From Cucumis sativus (Eukaryota; Streptophyta; Magnoliopsida; Cucurbitales; Cucurbitaceae): a DNA stretch of 64,000 bases. The notes beneath the pieces are model-generated. The model worked only from the letters and a program-made list of their open reading frames with translations, did not search any database and was not told the DNA's origin. This document shows positions 40,077 through 55,285 of the stretch, in pieces (within the stretch, counting starts at the first letter, position 1; each line of letters starts with the position of its first letter). The position numbers and the translations under genes are program-made. The stretch spans positions 14,226,307 to 14,290,306 of the forward strand of contig NC_026661.2 in assembly GCF_000004075.3 (NCBI RefSeq), read 5' to 3'.

Positions 40077-41294
40077 CTAACTTTTATTAATGGATTCATT
40101 AGTCTTCCATGGAATGGATTTGTCTTTGATTTCTTTCATACGTGTAGTATTAGCATTAATGGATTCATTAGTCTTCTTTGAAATGGATGGAAGATGTATG
40201 TCGATTATTATGTCGTGTCGAACTATTGTCTTAAAAGCAAAATTCAACCTTGATGTTAAATTTTATATGTCTGTTGAATTCAAAAATGGAATCAAAGAAA
40301 AAGTTTTATTCAGGGAAAGAAAACTAGATTTTTTTTTTCTCCGAAAGAAGAACTCCACCAACGTCAAAACCCTATTTTATCAAAATCTTTTTTTCTTTAA
40401 TATATATATAAAGAATAATAATAATAATTATTATTATTATTAATTTTCAATTGAAGCTTTAATTATAAATGAGTATAATAATAGTCATTTCAAACGACTT
40501 TAACATAACAATATTGAAACGAGAACTTGAAGAATTGATTCTAGTTGGCTTACAACTTTTTGTTTTATCTTTTAGTCATAACTGCAAAATTTTCACGTGA
40601 TATAAGAAAGCACTTTTGGTACTAATTTATTGCATTCCACCAATGTTGATAAAGTTATTATTTGATAAAATAAATTCAGGTAATTACTGAAATTAATATA
40701 TAATTAAGTCTATCCTATGCAAAATTGAAAATTAATAAGAATTTCATTTACTAAATTTAAACGAATATATTGTAAAAATAATTGAATATTGCAGTGAAAT
40801 CTTTATTCTTAATTTTCATTTTATATTCAATACATACGAAAAAGATTTAAAATGTCAAAAATTGAATAGTCAAGAATGTTTAAGCAGATACAAAATTAAT
40901 TAAAGTTTAAATTATATTATGCAGTAAAGATATAAATTTGAAAATGGAAGAATTTAATGAAAACCTATTATAATACAATAATAATAGATGAAGAATGAAC
41001 TTGAAAAACCATGATTCACTTAAAACTAGAATTTGACCAAATAATAAGATATGAGGGTTAACAAAGTCAACTCATTATCAAATTTTAATGAATGTTGAAA
41101 ATAGAAAAACAGTCCGCTCAAGGTTTTTAGAATCTAATGGAATCTTCATTCATCTCCTCAATGTTTATGCTTAATTACACACCAACTTGTCTTTCTGTTT
41201 TGCTATTTTATTCTCCAACTTGCTATTTTTTCAACTCCCAAGAACATCATTAAGAAACCCAAGGCACCCACAAAAAAAACAAAACAAAACAAAA
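40077..41294. other. Intergenic DNA before the right arm
   Basis: Includes the repeated phrase TTAATGGATTCATTAGTCTT at about 40,085 and 40,156 and a short (AAT/ATT) run at 40,410-40,445. No gene supported. Confidence 0.45.
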
Positions 41295-41297
41295 CAA

Positions 41298-41390
41298 AAA
41301 ACCACATCGCCCACAAGAAGATTCGATTTTAATTATAATATACCAAATGGGTTTTCTTTTGTTTCTGCATTTTGGCAACACATATAAATA
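41298..41390 (+). promoter_or_regulatory. ADH-C promoter: anaerobic-response-like motif and TATA box
   Basis: AAAACCACATCGCCCAC at 41,298-41,314 places an AAACC (GT-type) motif directly beside a GCCC motif, as in anaerobic response elements of plant ADH genes. TATAAATA follows at 41,383-41,390, 129 bp before the ATG. Function is inferred. Confidence 0.5.
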
Positions 41391-41518
41391 CCGCATTGGA
41401 ACTCAAAACTATTCTACACATATCAAAATTAAACCAACAATCTCAATCTCATCAGATCAACATATCGATTTCGTTGAAATAAGAAGTCTTGTGTGTTGGA
41501 TAATTGTGCATAGAAGTG

Positions 41519-43529
<2,011 letters not shown>

Positions 43530-44354
43530 TCTTCCGATTATATATATGTGTAAATGTCATATCTTTGAAGCAAATCAAATAAATTGTGTGCTACAATGAG
43601 TCAAGTTTGTTTTCCCATCTCTTGTTTCTTGTAATTATTTTTGTAACTATGCATGTCTTTGTGTGTGCATTATGCATCCTTGGCTGTATTTTCTGATTAT
43701 CTTTTGAATGTAATTACACTTTTTATCTACCCTAAATAATAAATTAGTTCTTGTTTTATTTTTATATTTTTCTACTGTTCTATTCAATTGGTTTAAACAC
43801 AAAAACTCATTCTATTAAATTTAATTTAGGGTTAATTTAAAAGTACTCTAAATTAAAATTTATGGATAAAGAAAAAGAAGCCAAAAGATGTGTCCCCTTT
43901 TTTCGTTATCAGATTACAAGGTAGGAATATCAAATTGAACAATTATTAAAGGCCTTCAACTATTGACCAATTTGGCTACGTCGTCTAAATTAACTCCAAA
44001 TTAATAAATTGCATTGGAGCAAGTAATTTAAGTTGATCAAACTCAAAATCTACCTCACTTTTAGCTTAAGTTGACCAAATAAAAAGGTGGGTAATAGAGT
44101 TAATATCCAAATATCTACGTCTTCAAACATTATTGCAAATATAGAAAATTTTATCGGTAAATTTCAACAAACAATATAATCTCTTTTATTAGTCATAAGC
44201 TCTATCCGTGTGAGACTTTTATATTTGTAACTATCCCATAAAAGATTAAGTCAAGTTTAACTCAATTAACCAAGCCTAAACCTATGATTTCTTTCAGAAA
44301 TCCTATAATCCTATCAACAGAGGGTCTTACCCTTTCTTTTCATTGTTTGATTAG

Positions 44355-45815
44355 ACAAAATTGCAAGCTTAAAGATTGAAGCTTTAAATATCTTAATAAC
44401 ATAACTCTCAACGCTTTAAATATTAAAAGCTCACCTATGACGATGGTCAATCAGCTGTGGTTGGCCAACAGTGGTTACTAAAAAACAGCAGCTAGAGGTT
44501 GCTAAAAAAAACAGCAACTAGAAGTTGACTGGTTGTGGTTAGTATAAAACTCAATGATAGGAGGTTGGTCAGCAAAAGTCATCAAAAACGGTCATCTAAA
44601 GTTGACCATCAACGATTGTCAAAAATCAGCCTCTAGAGATGGTCAATGGTGTAAGACCCGAACCTAAATTAAAAGTTAAAAGGTAAAATTTTGACTAAGT
44701 ATGTAGCTTGGCGTTTCAGACAAGAAGACGTTTTAGTTTGAGTACGTGTCAAGAGCTTAAGGTTAGGTAGTTCACGAGAAAGATTTATGGTAAGATCTCT
44801 GAGTCTAAACACTCGCAAGTGAAAAAGTATTAGCGAGAAAAGATGGTAGTTCACGAAAAAAGTTGTGCAATAAGACCTTGAAAAGCTGTTAAGTGGTTGA
44901 AGTTATTCACAAAATGGAGTTAGGCAAGAAGAAAGGTCTGGCGAAAAAAATGTCAATCGATTTGACAGAGATTAGCGTGTAAGATTAAGGATTTAATAAT
45001 AGTTGAGTTAAATATTAAATTTACACGTGTAAAGTTTTAAGTAGGAAATGACCAACTAAGAAGAGTTAAAGCATGACAAAGTTAGTTTAAGAGATTTATA
45101 AATAGAGGACTAGGTCATTAAGTAAGCACAAAGTTTTGTTTTCTTAAATAAAAACTAAAATACTGTTGCTTTGCTTTGACCAGAAGATGAAAAACAAAGT
45201 GTTAAGTGTTGCAATTTGTTCCGTAAGAAGGCTTCGCAAAAAGAGATGGAAGAGAAGAATCTTTGGTAAAGTGTGGTGAGTGACGCATTGATTTCTAAAA
45301 GTATTTATTAAACGTGATTTCAAACTTTACAAGCAATAGCTTGTGAGTGAAAAATGCTTTGTTTAAAGTGATTTCAAGCATATTTTAAGCTATGATTTAT
45401 GAATAGATTATGTTGGTTATCAGAGAGAAAAATGAATTTATTAAATTTATTTTAACTTATGATTTATTTTCCAATAGTGTTCTAAGAAAAAAATTAATGA
45501 TTTAATGATAAGTTTACTTTACTGATTTAGAAGTATGGTTTTAGAAAGTATTGAAGTATGTTATTTAGGAATGATTTCAAAGCATGTAATGTAATTATGT
45601 AAAAGTTATTCACAAAGACATGATTTATAAGCGTGTGGAGTTCTGAGATATAAATGCCTAAAGTTATAGAAAGTTGTTTAAAACATGAGTTTGAATGAAA
45701 TAGTTTTAAAGAAAAAACATGCATGGTACTCTATATACCAAATTTTTTATGGTTAATATGCACAGTTAAGGGTGTAGGACTATGCTGACCACTGAGCCAC
45801 TACCATCGAGTTCAA
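44355..45815 (+). mobile_element. LTR-like sequence present only in the right arm
   Basis: Contains tandem variations on GGTTGGTCA / AACAGCAACTAGAAGTTG at 44,440-44,660, then GTAAGACCCGAACC, a TATA-type TATAAATAGAGG near 45,098, and a lysine-codon-rich untranslated stretch. This reads like U3-R sequence of a plant gypsy-type LTR. The matching left arm retains only the distal 0.5 kb (29,530-30,015), so the left arm probably lost this part. No TG...CA borders were identified. Confidence 0.4.
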
Positions 45816-46302
45816 GCAAGATAAGCAAAGCAACATATAGTAAGACCAAAGAGGCTCTGCTATCTTGATCGAGTTTATTATGAATAGCCATGACCAAAGG
45901 TGCTCTGCTAGTTTGATCGAGGTATGGCAGGATAATAAGACCAAATATGCTCTGTTATCTTGATCGAGTTTTTTTGGGTATAGAGTATAAAGAGATAAGA
46001 TAGTTTATTTCAAGAATTTATTAGCTAAAAATGTATATTGATAAGATTTGTGAGTTGTTTTGATTCTATTGTAAGAATGAATGCATGCGTTTGACATGTT
46101 TTTCTAAACAAAGTTTTTTTTTTTTTTTTTTGTAAATTTATTTGTGTTGGAAGTTATGATTTTGCAAAAAGTATTTATCAGAGAGCTTTGCGAAAAGAAT
46201 TTCATAAAATCTCACTAAGTCTCTTAGAGTTCCGTTTTAATAATCTCACTCTCCCGGAACAAGCATTTAGGCCAAGTGGAGAAGAAGGTTGTCAAGCGTG
46301 CG

Positions 46303-47179
46303 ACAAATTGAGAAAGCTACCGGCGTTGAGGATATTTAGATAAATGCAATTTATTTAGTCAAAAGGTTGTAATTGTATGTTATCATCAAATGTTTGCTAT
46401 TAATAAAGTATATGTTTTGATTATGTATTTATCGTACTTAGCGTTTAAGGTTAATCACCGTTGCGTTTTGAGTTATGATTTATGATTTAAAATAGAAAAA
46501 TCGACATATGGATTTGACCAAAATTTCTAGAGATTAGTGAAAAAGTTGTAATTCTTCACCATTGGTCAAATGCACGTGTCATCCAATCTCATTCTATTAA
46601 ATTAAGTTTAGGATTAGTTTAAAATTACACAAAATTAAAATTTATGGATAAATAAAAAAGAGAAGCCAAAAAATGTGTCCAGTTTTGGTTATGTGATCAC
46701 AATGGTGAAGAATTATTAAAGGCCTAAAACTATTGATAAATTTGGTTAGATGGTCAAAATCAACACATATGAAAAGGAGATGAATAAATCGCAAATACGT
46801 AAAAGAAAAAAAAAAGTGAAAAATCATCCGTGCAAACCTAAAATTTATAAAAGTTATGAAAATATGATGGACCTTTTTATTTTGCTATACATGCTAGTAA
46901 ATATTGGTGTGTTTTGTTATATCTATAAAAATTAACCTATTTTTTAATATATAATAAATCCTCCAACCAAAATTTAATTAAAGGAAAAGAAATTAGAAAC
47001 TAACTTTTAATAAGGAAATAATCAAATTGGAATTGAAATAAATGTTAATAAAAAAAAGATATTTTTAGGATTGGAGAGGGGAGATTGGGATATTAAATAA
47101 ATAATATAAATAAAATAGAAAAATAAAACTATTTGAAAATGTAAGAGTTCATAATAAACTTTGGAATGGAAAAAAAAAC
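46303..47179. other. Intergenic DNA
   Basis: AT-rich. The part 46,590-46,760 repeats, in diverged form, the ADH 3'-flank words AATTTATGGATAAA and CCAAAAAATGTGTCC found at 43,858 and 30,590. No gene. Confidence 0.45.
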
Positions 47180-47252
47180 CACGCCCAGTGGGACTCGAAC
47201 CCACAATCGCCTGATTAGAAGTCAGACGCCTTATCCATTAGGCCATGGGCGC
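47180..47252 (-). tRNA. tRNA-Arg (anticodon UCU)
   Basis: A 73-nt minus-strand sequence folds as a full cloverleaf. The acceptor stem GCGCCCA pairs with TGGGCGT (one G-U), followed by discriminator G. The D-arm is GCC...GGC. The anticodon stem TCTGA/TCAGG has loop CTTCTAA, giving anticodon TCT. The T-arm is GTGGG-TTCGAGT-CCCAC. Downstream is a T run (GGTTTTTTTT), a polymerase III stop. No intron. CCA is not encoded, as usual in eukaryotes. Confidence 0.97.
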
Positions 47253-47545
47253 TTCTTAGATACAGTTCTCATTATTTGCATAATGTACCAAATGTATCTT
47301 CTCATCTGCATAGTTTAGATTGAAGGGAGAATAATAATAATGGTTTCTTTTTGTTCCTTTGCAACAATAAGTACAACTGGTCTCTCAACTTTTAAACAAG
47401 GTCTCTCAATTCCCGACCTGGACAATCTCAAACCCTCCAACAACCGACTTCACTTAGTCCTCACTTAGTGGTAACGTCTATTTTCATTCTAAAAGTTGGT
47501 AAAATCGTGTTACTAATTTTATATTGGTTTAAAATTTTGTATATT
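47253..47545. other. Upstream flank of the tRNA gene
   Basis: No gene or repeat recognised. Confidence 0.4.
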
Positions 47546-48716
47546 GCAAGCACTAGGCAAAATGTCGACAAGCTTGACTAATATCGATGGTGACACTGAA
47601 ATTAAAATGGACAGCAAGAACAACAAGCGTTCTAGCGTGAATGAAAAATGATGATGTTGTGTGAGGTTATCATGTCACCACCAAAACTCCAACCATCTCG
47701 AAAGGAGAGGAAAAATAAGTCTATGGTATGAGATCATTTTACTAAACGCTCTGAATATACTGATGATGATCCACATGCTAAATACAATTATTGTAATTCG
47801 ATTTGTGTATACATGTCATCCAAGAAGGAATGAAAGCTCAACTATGAGAATGCATTGTGAAAAAAAATTCTTATCAATTGAAAGACAATAAAGTAAATAT
47901 GACTCAAATAAAGTTAGTATTTAAGAATAAAAACAATGATGAAAATAGTAAAAAACTTAATTTAAGATATTTACCTTTCAGAATGTTCGAAGATTAATTG
48001 CCGAAATAATCATAATTGACGAGTTGTCCGATCCTTTAGATTTGTGGAGAATGAGGGATTTATGAGGTTTGTGAAAGGGACTTAGATATTAGAAGAACCA
48101 AGATTTGTTTGTCTTTCTCAAACTACAATTGCTAGAGATATTGTAGGAATATATATATGCTAACTTGGGAGAACATTTGAGATATATTTTTGTGAGTGAA
48201 GGATACTTACGACTGATACTTGGACATCGTTTCAAAATGTTAATTATATGATTTTGATTGTACACTTTTTTTGATAGGAATTGGAAGCTTCATAAGAGAA
48301 TAATTAATTTCTCCTAAGTTGAAAATCATAAAAAGGAGAAACAATAAGAAAAGAGGTGGAAAAATGTCTGAAACATTAGGGTATTGATAGGGTTTTGACC
48401 TTAGCCATTGATAATGTTTCATCAAATGATACAACTATTGCTTATCCAAAGAAACGTTTCAAACATGTGTGTGTTGGATGAGGATTTTGTGCACATATAT
48501 TGAATTTAATTGTGTGTGATGATCTGAAAGACGTGAATGATACATTGACTTAAATTTGAAATGTCGTTAGATTTTTTCGATCTTCTGCTACTAGACTTGC
48601 TAAATTTAAGAAGCGCATTGAGGAGAAGAACATAACTTGTAAAGGTATGTTGTGTCTTGATGTTCAAACTAGACGGAATTCCACATACAAGATTCACCAG
48701 TCTCTAACTTTAAGTA
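47546..48716 (+). pseudogene. Degenerate hAT-family transposase
   Basis: Translation in shifting frames on the + strand gives, in order, a BED-finger-like WDHFTKRSEYTDDDPHAKYNYC (47,727-47,800; first residues lost to frame change), NWKLHKRIINF and ETIRKEVEKCLKH (48,280-48,380), LTLAIDNVSSNDTTIAYPKK (48,397-48,460), CAHILNLIVCDDLKDV (48,490-48,535) and LAKFKKRIEEKNITCKGMLC then RRNSTYKI (48,597-48,690). This is the order of plant hAT transposases of the RICESLEEPER/DAYSLEEPER group. Many stops and frame changes make it inactive, and the dimerisation domain is missing, cut off by the LTR that follows. Confidence 0.7.
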
Positions 48717-48884
48717 TAAAAATAATTTAGCTCCATCATAAATCCATATCTAATCATTAAAAAAATCGCAATTAGTGCTACTCATAACAAGATTGTAAAC
48801 TCAAGATTTTCCTTGGATTCTTTGTTCTGGTCATATATTATAGAAAGTTGAATTTAAGTTGTTGAAGAAAAATGGCAAAGCTTT

Positions 48885-51188
48885 TGTTGGAGTTGTGTTA
48901 ATCATTTTGGAATTTATTATATAAAAGGAAAAGAAAAAGAAAAGGAGAAGAAAAGAAAGGAAAAGGAAAATGGAAATAATTATTATATTATTGTTATATA
49001 TTTGTTAAGTAAATTAAAAAGGAAAGTAATGAATTTATGTTTATTTTTTTAAAAGAAAATTAAGAAAGAGGAAGAGAAGGAGAAAGGACTTTAAAGTTCA
49101 TTTGGTGCAAAATCTTTTGCCGGATTCTTCCCAACCACGGGAGCTTTTCTCCTTTCATTTTCCATTTTTTTATCATCAAACTCAAAGGCGTGAGGAAGGG
49201 TTGAGAAGATTGGAAGTAGAGATTCAGCAGTTTGAAGGTTGAAGAAGATAAAGAAATTACAACTTCAAGTATTTTCTGTCATATTGAATCACACAAATAT
49301 TCTTTAATTTGTTAATCAATTTGAATTGCTCAACAGGAATTCAAATGTGAGATTTATTTTGTTTCAAATTTTATTCAATTTTTAAAAAGTTTTATGAAGG
49401 AAGCTTAAGCAACTTGAGATGTTAGATTAATGATTTTTGAGGAGAAAATCAAATCATAGTTTGGTGGCAAATTCATGAAGTCTATGTTGTTTTGAGTATT
49501 TTGGATTGTGCAGAGTGATTTAGAAGCTCTATTTGATATGGTTGGAAAGCTTATTAAATGTCTTACAACTTCTATGGGAAAAACGTGACACAAAAATGGC
49601 TTGATCTAAGAAGAAAATCAGAGGTTAATAGAAAACTCAACTTTAGACTACTTGTATTTCGGGCAATTTTTGTAACAATCCTTTAGGAATATCGTTTGTT
49701 TTCCTTTTAGTAAGTTGCAGAGGATTTCAAAATAAAGAGTTTGATATAAATTGTATTAATTTCAATAAAGTATTGAGAAAGTTTTGATTGTTTGAAGTTA
49801 GGTTGTTGAACCTGAAAAATTTTGGAAAAAATTGTGAAATGTTCTTTTATATAAGTTTAGAATTGATGGATGTCACTCTTTGCAAGACTATATAGGGTTC
49901 TGACGCTCGGTTTTGGTTTGTTTGAAAGACCAAGAGAAAATAAGACGAGTTTACACACTAGGAAACTAGCCTAAGGCTATGAGTAACAAACACATTTCAA
50001 AATTGTTATTTATGATTATGTTTCTATGTTTCAATCTAATTTTATGGATAAAACATAATTTCAAGCATAAGTTTCAAGCTTATGTTTTAAAATGAAATTT
50101 ATATTTGAGCATGTTGTTATTGACTTTCTGAAAAGTAGTTGATACAATTTCATTATAAGCAAGTATTGTTCATGGATTTTCAATTTTTCACGAACAAGCT
50201 GAGTAAACTTGAGTTTTACAAAATATAAAGATAAGCAGGCATGTTTTAATGTTTTTATATGAATTTCTGAGATTTCTGTTAACTACATGACTGAGATGTT
50301 GAGTCTGAGGCTATATGGTACCGTGTGCACACAGGTTAGATTCTGTTGTTGATGTCTAGTGTTCTCCATAACAACGATGTTGTTATGAGTGCTGGACAGG
50401 CCCCACTACGACAAAGACGATGTGGGTGCTGGTTGGACCTCATTACATCGTAAAGCTAATAAATGTTGGTTGTATTGGCCATGTCCTACACAACATAGAT
50501 ATGTGTCATGTTAGTTCAAATGTTTAACATACTTGATATGCCTCGTTAGATTTCAATGACAAACTTGCTGAGTATTTGAGAAAGATGTTATTATTACACA
50601 TTTATATTTAAGAATTTGATTAAATAGATTTATATATGTAAAGGTTTTTACGTGCTTTGATCTCTAGCTTTACAATTTTAAATTTAGTCACTCACTAAGC
50701 TTTATAGTTTAACCCTTTCGAAATATTTTTCCACTTTCCAGGTAAAGATCGAGCTCCTAGTGCTTGATAGATTGTCTTAGTCTACTGAAAGCTCTAATAT
50801 CGATTGTCAATACATAGGAGGAGTTGTACATAGAGTCTGTTTTGTTATGTTGTATATGTCTTTGTAAGATTTAGATACTTTACCGTTTGTGTAACTAGAT
50901 GTTGCAGTTATGTAAACCTTTGTTGGATATGTTTTTGGTTATGGTGTCTCCATCAGGTTTAATTGCTAAGTGAGTTATTTCAAGACTGCACTTCATGCAT
51001 GTGTATGAGTTGTCTAGGATCCGTTGTGTTGTGTTGCATGTAAAGCATTTCATATATTAGATTACAATGTTTAATCAGGTTCAAGAGTTTAGCAAAGTCG
51101 ACAAGTTTCTTTAGAGGAGAGCGATGTTAGTCAACTTCACGCCATCTTTCGAGCTAAGCAAGCAAGTAGTTTGGGAGGGGGTGTGACA
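48885..51188 (+). mobile_element. Long gypsy-type LTR (solo or 3' LTR)
   Basis: A 2.3-kb stretch without coding frames starts near TGTTGGAGTTG and ends GGGAGGGGGTGTGACA. The end, and the run CTTTCCAGGTAAAGATCGAGCTCCTAG before it (50,737-50,763), resemble the 3' part of LTRs of Ty3/gypsy elements known from cucurbits. The DNA after it is not a primer-binding site (GCGATACACTATAG), so this is a solo or 3' LTR. The 5 bp before the proposed start (GCTTT) do not match GCGAT after the end, so the left border is uncertain. Confidence 0.45.
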
Positions 51189-54100
51189 GCGATACACTAT
51201 AGTATATCCTCGAATCGCAGTGGAAGGGCAAGTAGTATATCCTCGAATCAAATAAAAATAGGATTTTATCATACCAGGTCAATTGTGGAATTTCAAAATT
51301 ATCAAAACTTGAAGAAATAACAAATAATATATACCTCCAAATTGGGTCATTTGGTCATCTGATCTTCAGCTAGCATTTGGAAAGACACTCGATTTTTTGA
51401 AACTTTCCTTCATTGACCTAATAGAATAGTAAATGAAAGTGTATATACTAATAGTATACAAGAATGCGAAACTTAACATACAAAATCTACTTCTACATTT
51501 TTCTTTTTGTTCGTCCACGTGTCCTTCTTCGTATGTTTGTATTAGTTATAGCATAGCGATTTAACTAAAGTAGGCAAATCTAATAGTTCCAATAATGAAA
51601 AAACAAGGGAGAGAGTTACCTAAGTTAAAAGAACTCACATGCTTAGAACCTTGGTGACAAGACTATAAAGCCATATGATGTTTCATTTAGGTTAAATCAA
51701 AAACAAAAACACAAGTTTGATAATTTTCATATGATTCATTATAAGACCATCTTACTCCATGGACTTTACAAGTAATATTTCTTGATAAAGTAGGTAGGAA
51801 AAAAAACAAAACTTTAGTCCAAGCCATAGTTGTCGTTTGACGTGTCTAAATTAACAAAGCTAGAAGAGGGAGGGAGAGCATCATTATTTATATTCAATCT
51901 TTTGCTATCTCTAACTCTACATCAAATCTTCAAACATCCTCCCTCTACTCTTCTTTCAAAGTTTTTGAGTCTACGTGAAAAGAAAAGTTAATGAAATATG
52001 GAATGATGATTAACCATTAAAAGGAAAATCGATAGAAGCATAAATTTTCCAAACCTACAAAATTCGAAGATGAAATTGATTATGATGCAACGATATGGTT
52101 CGATCTTTTGTATTTGATCCTTTGATTCTTTCTCAACTTCGAGAGCTAAGAAATATTCTAATTGTTGGAAGAATTCTCTCTAGGCTTAGAGAAATCTAAA
52201 TGTTTGAACTGCCACAAATGAAGAGAAACTTCTCTAACCATGAATCAAACCCCTGGACCCAACTATATGGATTTGGGTCTTGTTCAGCATTTGGACTAAA
52301 TTAAATCTATTTTTGGGCTCAATTGAACTCTCAAATAAATAATATTTAGGGGTCTTAACTACTATAGCCTAAATATGAGTGGTTTGTTACAAGTTGGATC
52401 TAATGTTGCTAAATTTTTCATAAATGTTCTAATGAGCTTCAATTTTGCACAAACGTAGAGCCTCAAAGACCAAAGTACCTATCTTTATTATTAATAACAT
52501 ATTAAAAAAATAGAAAAATAAAATAAGAAAAGTAAACCATGATTAAGATTTGCATTTATTAGATATCCTATGTAAATATGGTATGTGATTAATTCTATTA
52601 GGGTAATATTATAATCAAAATTGCCTCTTAATTATTTTTCTTGAGGGATTTTGTTCAAAGAATATTTCCTCCAACCAATCTCTCTCACTTTTTAATCTCT
52701 CTTCGTCCTTTCTTTATTTCGTTTTGCATTCTTTTTCATATATTTCATGTCGTTTTAATAATTTGTTGTATATACTTATTATATTTCATCAAATTTGCAT
52801 TGATTTTCATATATTGGAAGTTAATTTGTAAAATTTTACCATGACTAAAATTGTTTTCGATTTAAATAAATCAATTATATACTCCGGTATATTTAACATA
52901 ATATTAGATAACAATGTATGTCATATTTTACATTGTATTTTAATTTTGTAACAAATTTTACATTATGTGAAAGTACAAATTTATATCAATACAATTAGAA
53001 AAATGTATTGTTAATCATATTTTATATATATTGTGTAATATATGATATATTATGTGTCTGCTGCTTAAAGATATATTTTGTGTGTGATGCTTAATGATAT
53101 TTAATATATACTGTAAATGCTTAATTATATATTATGTGTGTGATGCTTAATACTTAATGTTTAATTATATATTATATATAATGTAAACTATACAATATTT
53201 TTTATGTTGTACGAGTGCACCATTGATCCTAAAAATGAATAAATGGTCTAGAGTCCAGAAACTTAAAAAAGAAGTTCATTAACGACACCGTAGTATTAAT
53301 AACATGAAACAATTAGTCGAAGGAGATGACCATATATAATATTTAACAATTTTAGCCTTACCTGACAAGAAATAATAGAACTATATGTGTTACTGCTTAC
53401 ATATTATTTTAAATATACATGTGTATATATAGGTCACAACACAAAATTGTTTTAAATATGCATTGATATATAATAATAATGAAATAAATATACATCGAAA
53501 AGAATAGATTTATATATCAATATAACCGCCTAACTTTGATAGAAGACTATTGTACAAGTCTTGAGAAGAGGTAGGTTCCTTCACTAATATTTTGAAAATA
53601 CTATAACTAATGCAGTGGTCACAATCATTGTAAAATCATCATAATATATTGCAATTTCCTATTTACGTATTATTGCAAATATGCATGAGTATATAATGAT
53701 CGTATAATAATATTTGAAATATGCATTGGTATATAATAAATATGTAATATGTGTCACTGCTTATGTATTTTTATAAAAATGAAACTGTACATAATGAACA
53801 CAACATAACATATAATCATTTTAATAATGCAATCGTATATACTAAGTAACGGACAAGAAGTTCATTATATAATGTATACTGTATTTAAAAAAGAAGCTCA
53901 TTAACGCGCACTAGTATTCAAATAAAAAAGAAAAAAAAAGTTCATTATATACTGTATAATATATTTCACAATTCATAAAAATAAAATTAATAGCATAAAA
54001 CTAATAGTTGAAGGAGATGATTATAAAGCTTACAGTGAATTTTTTTGTATCAGAAACTTAAACGGATAAATAAATCGAAATATACACTCATTGGATAAGT

Positions 54101-54610
54101 GAACGGAAAAAGGGTGAAAGACGCTGGATAGGAGATGATCGAAAAAATAAATATCAATTGGTGAGATATAAATTAGACGAAAATCAAGTGAAATTTAACG
54201 AAAAGTGGACGAAAAAATGGTGAAAGACGCCGAAAAAGTAGTAAGTCGTAGATAGAAAACCTTTGTTCAATGTGCAAATTAAGACAAATATGTTACTTTT
54301 TTTTTTGGAAAATATTCAATATATTATTACAAAATTTGAATAAAATATATATCATAATTCATTTTTACATCTAATAAATGATATAATATATATAAGAAAA
54401 ATAAAAATAAAAATTACTGTATATTTAATTTATTAAATAGATAAGTTTTAGGGCTTTTTTTATATAAAAAAAATAGAACAAAGCACGAAAATATTTACAC
54501 CGTATAGAATAATTTTAAAAAAAGAAAAAAGTCCACAACTTACAACGTGAAATAACAAAAATACCTCCGTGATTAATTCTCATACGCGTGAAAATAATTT
54601 TTTATCCAGT
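51189..54610. other. Intergenic DNA, no gene recognised
   Basis: AT-rich. Contains the duplicated phrase AGTATATCCTCGAATC (about 51,202 and 51,235) and a degenerate tandem array at 53,040-53,180. The open frame 52,641-52,844 does not begin at an ATG and is hydrophobic low-complexity. No gene supported. Confidence 0.5.
53040..53180. repeat. Degenerate tandem repeat of TATATTATGTGTGTGATGCTTAA
   Basis: Four to five imperfect units of about 26-40 bp built on TATATT(A/T)TGTGTGTGATGCTTAAT. Confidence 0.6.
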
Positions 54611-54611
54611 C

Positions 54612-54857
54612 TAAATGATCTCTTAGTAACAATCTTTTAGTGACGATCTCATACCAACTATCTCTTAGCAACAATTTCGTAGCAAGCCTAATGATCTCAT
54701 AGCAAGTCTAAACGATCATGTACCCTTATACCAAATGTAAACAATCTTGTACCATTCTACCTAGTCTAAACGATCTCGTAGCAAGTCTAAACAATATTGT
54801 ACCATTGTATCTACCATTGTATCTAGTCTAAACAATCTTGTACCCAATTTAAACATG
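54612..54857. repeat. Degenerate minisatellite of GTCTAAACGATCTCGTAGCAA-type units
   Basis: About ten imperfect units of 20-24 bp containing CTAAACGATCT, CTTGTACC or CGTAGCAA. Similar in style to the 22-bp array at 63,256. Confidence 0.6.
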
Positions 54858-54864
54858 GTCATAA

Positions 54865-55285
54865 AGGCTATTTCTGTCGACGTGATGATGATCATGGGTA
54901 AAAATACATTTCTGCTGACATTTTGTTCGTGACCACAAAAACTATTTTTGTCGACGTGATGATGATCGTGAGCAAAAATACATTTTTGTCCACATTGTTT
55001 TCGTGGCCATAAAATCTATTTTTGCTAACGTGATGATGATCATGAGCAAAGTACCTTTCTATCGACGGTTTTTTCGTGGCTAAAAATGTCCTTTCTGCCC
55101 ACGATTTTATTTGGCGTGGCCAATTCTGCCGACGTAATGTCAACAACGTGGACAAAGGAAAAGACAATGGTGTTTCAGCCACTGAATGTGTCCACGCAAA
55201 AAAACGTCAGCAGAAGTACTGCCCATGTTTTTCTTAAGAACTGCCCACCTTTGTTGCATCGACAAAGATGAAAATTGTTGTAGTA
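54865..55285. mobile_element. CACTA-like element end with 74-bp tandem triplication
   Basis: Three 74-bp units start with GTCGACGTGATGATGATC (54,876; 54,950; third, diverged, at 55,024). After more GCCGACG/CGTGGAC motifs the segment ends ATTGTTGTAGTA, one base off the CACTA-type TTGTTGTAGTG seen at 16,233. It looks like the subterminal and terminal part of a CACTA element whose other end was not found. Confidence 0.5.

Noticed and set aside
48885..51188. Complete LTR retrotransposon
   Set aside because: No gag/pol frame, primer-binding site or second LTR is attached; only an LTR-like stretch can be supported.
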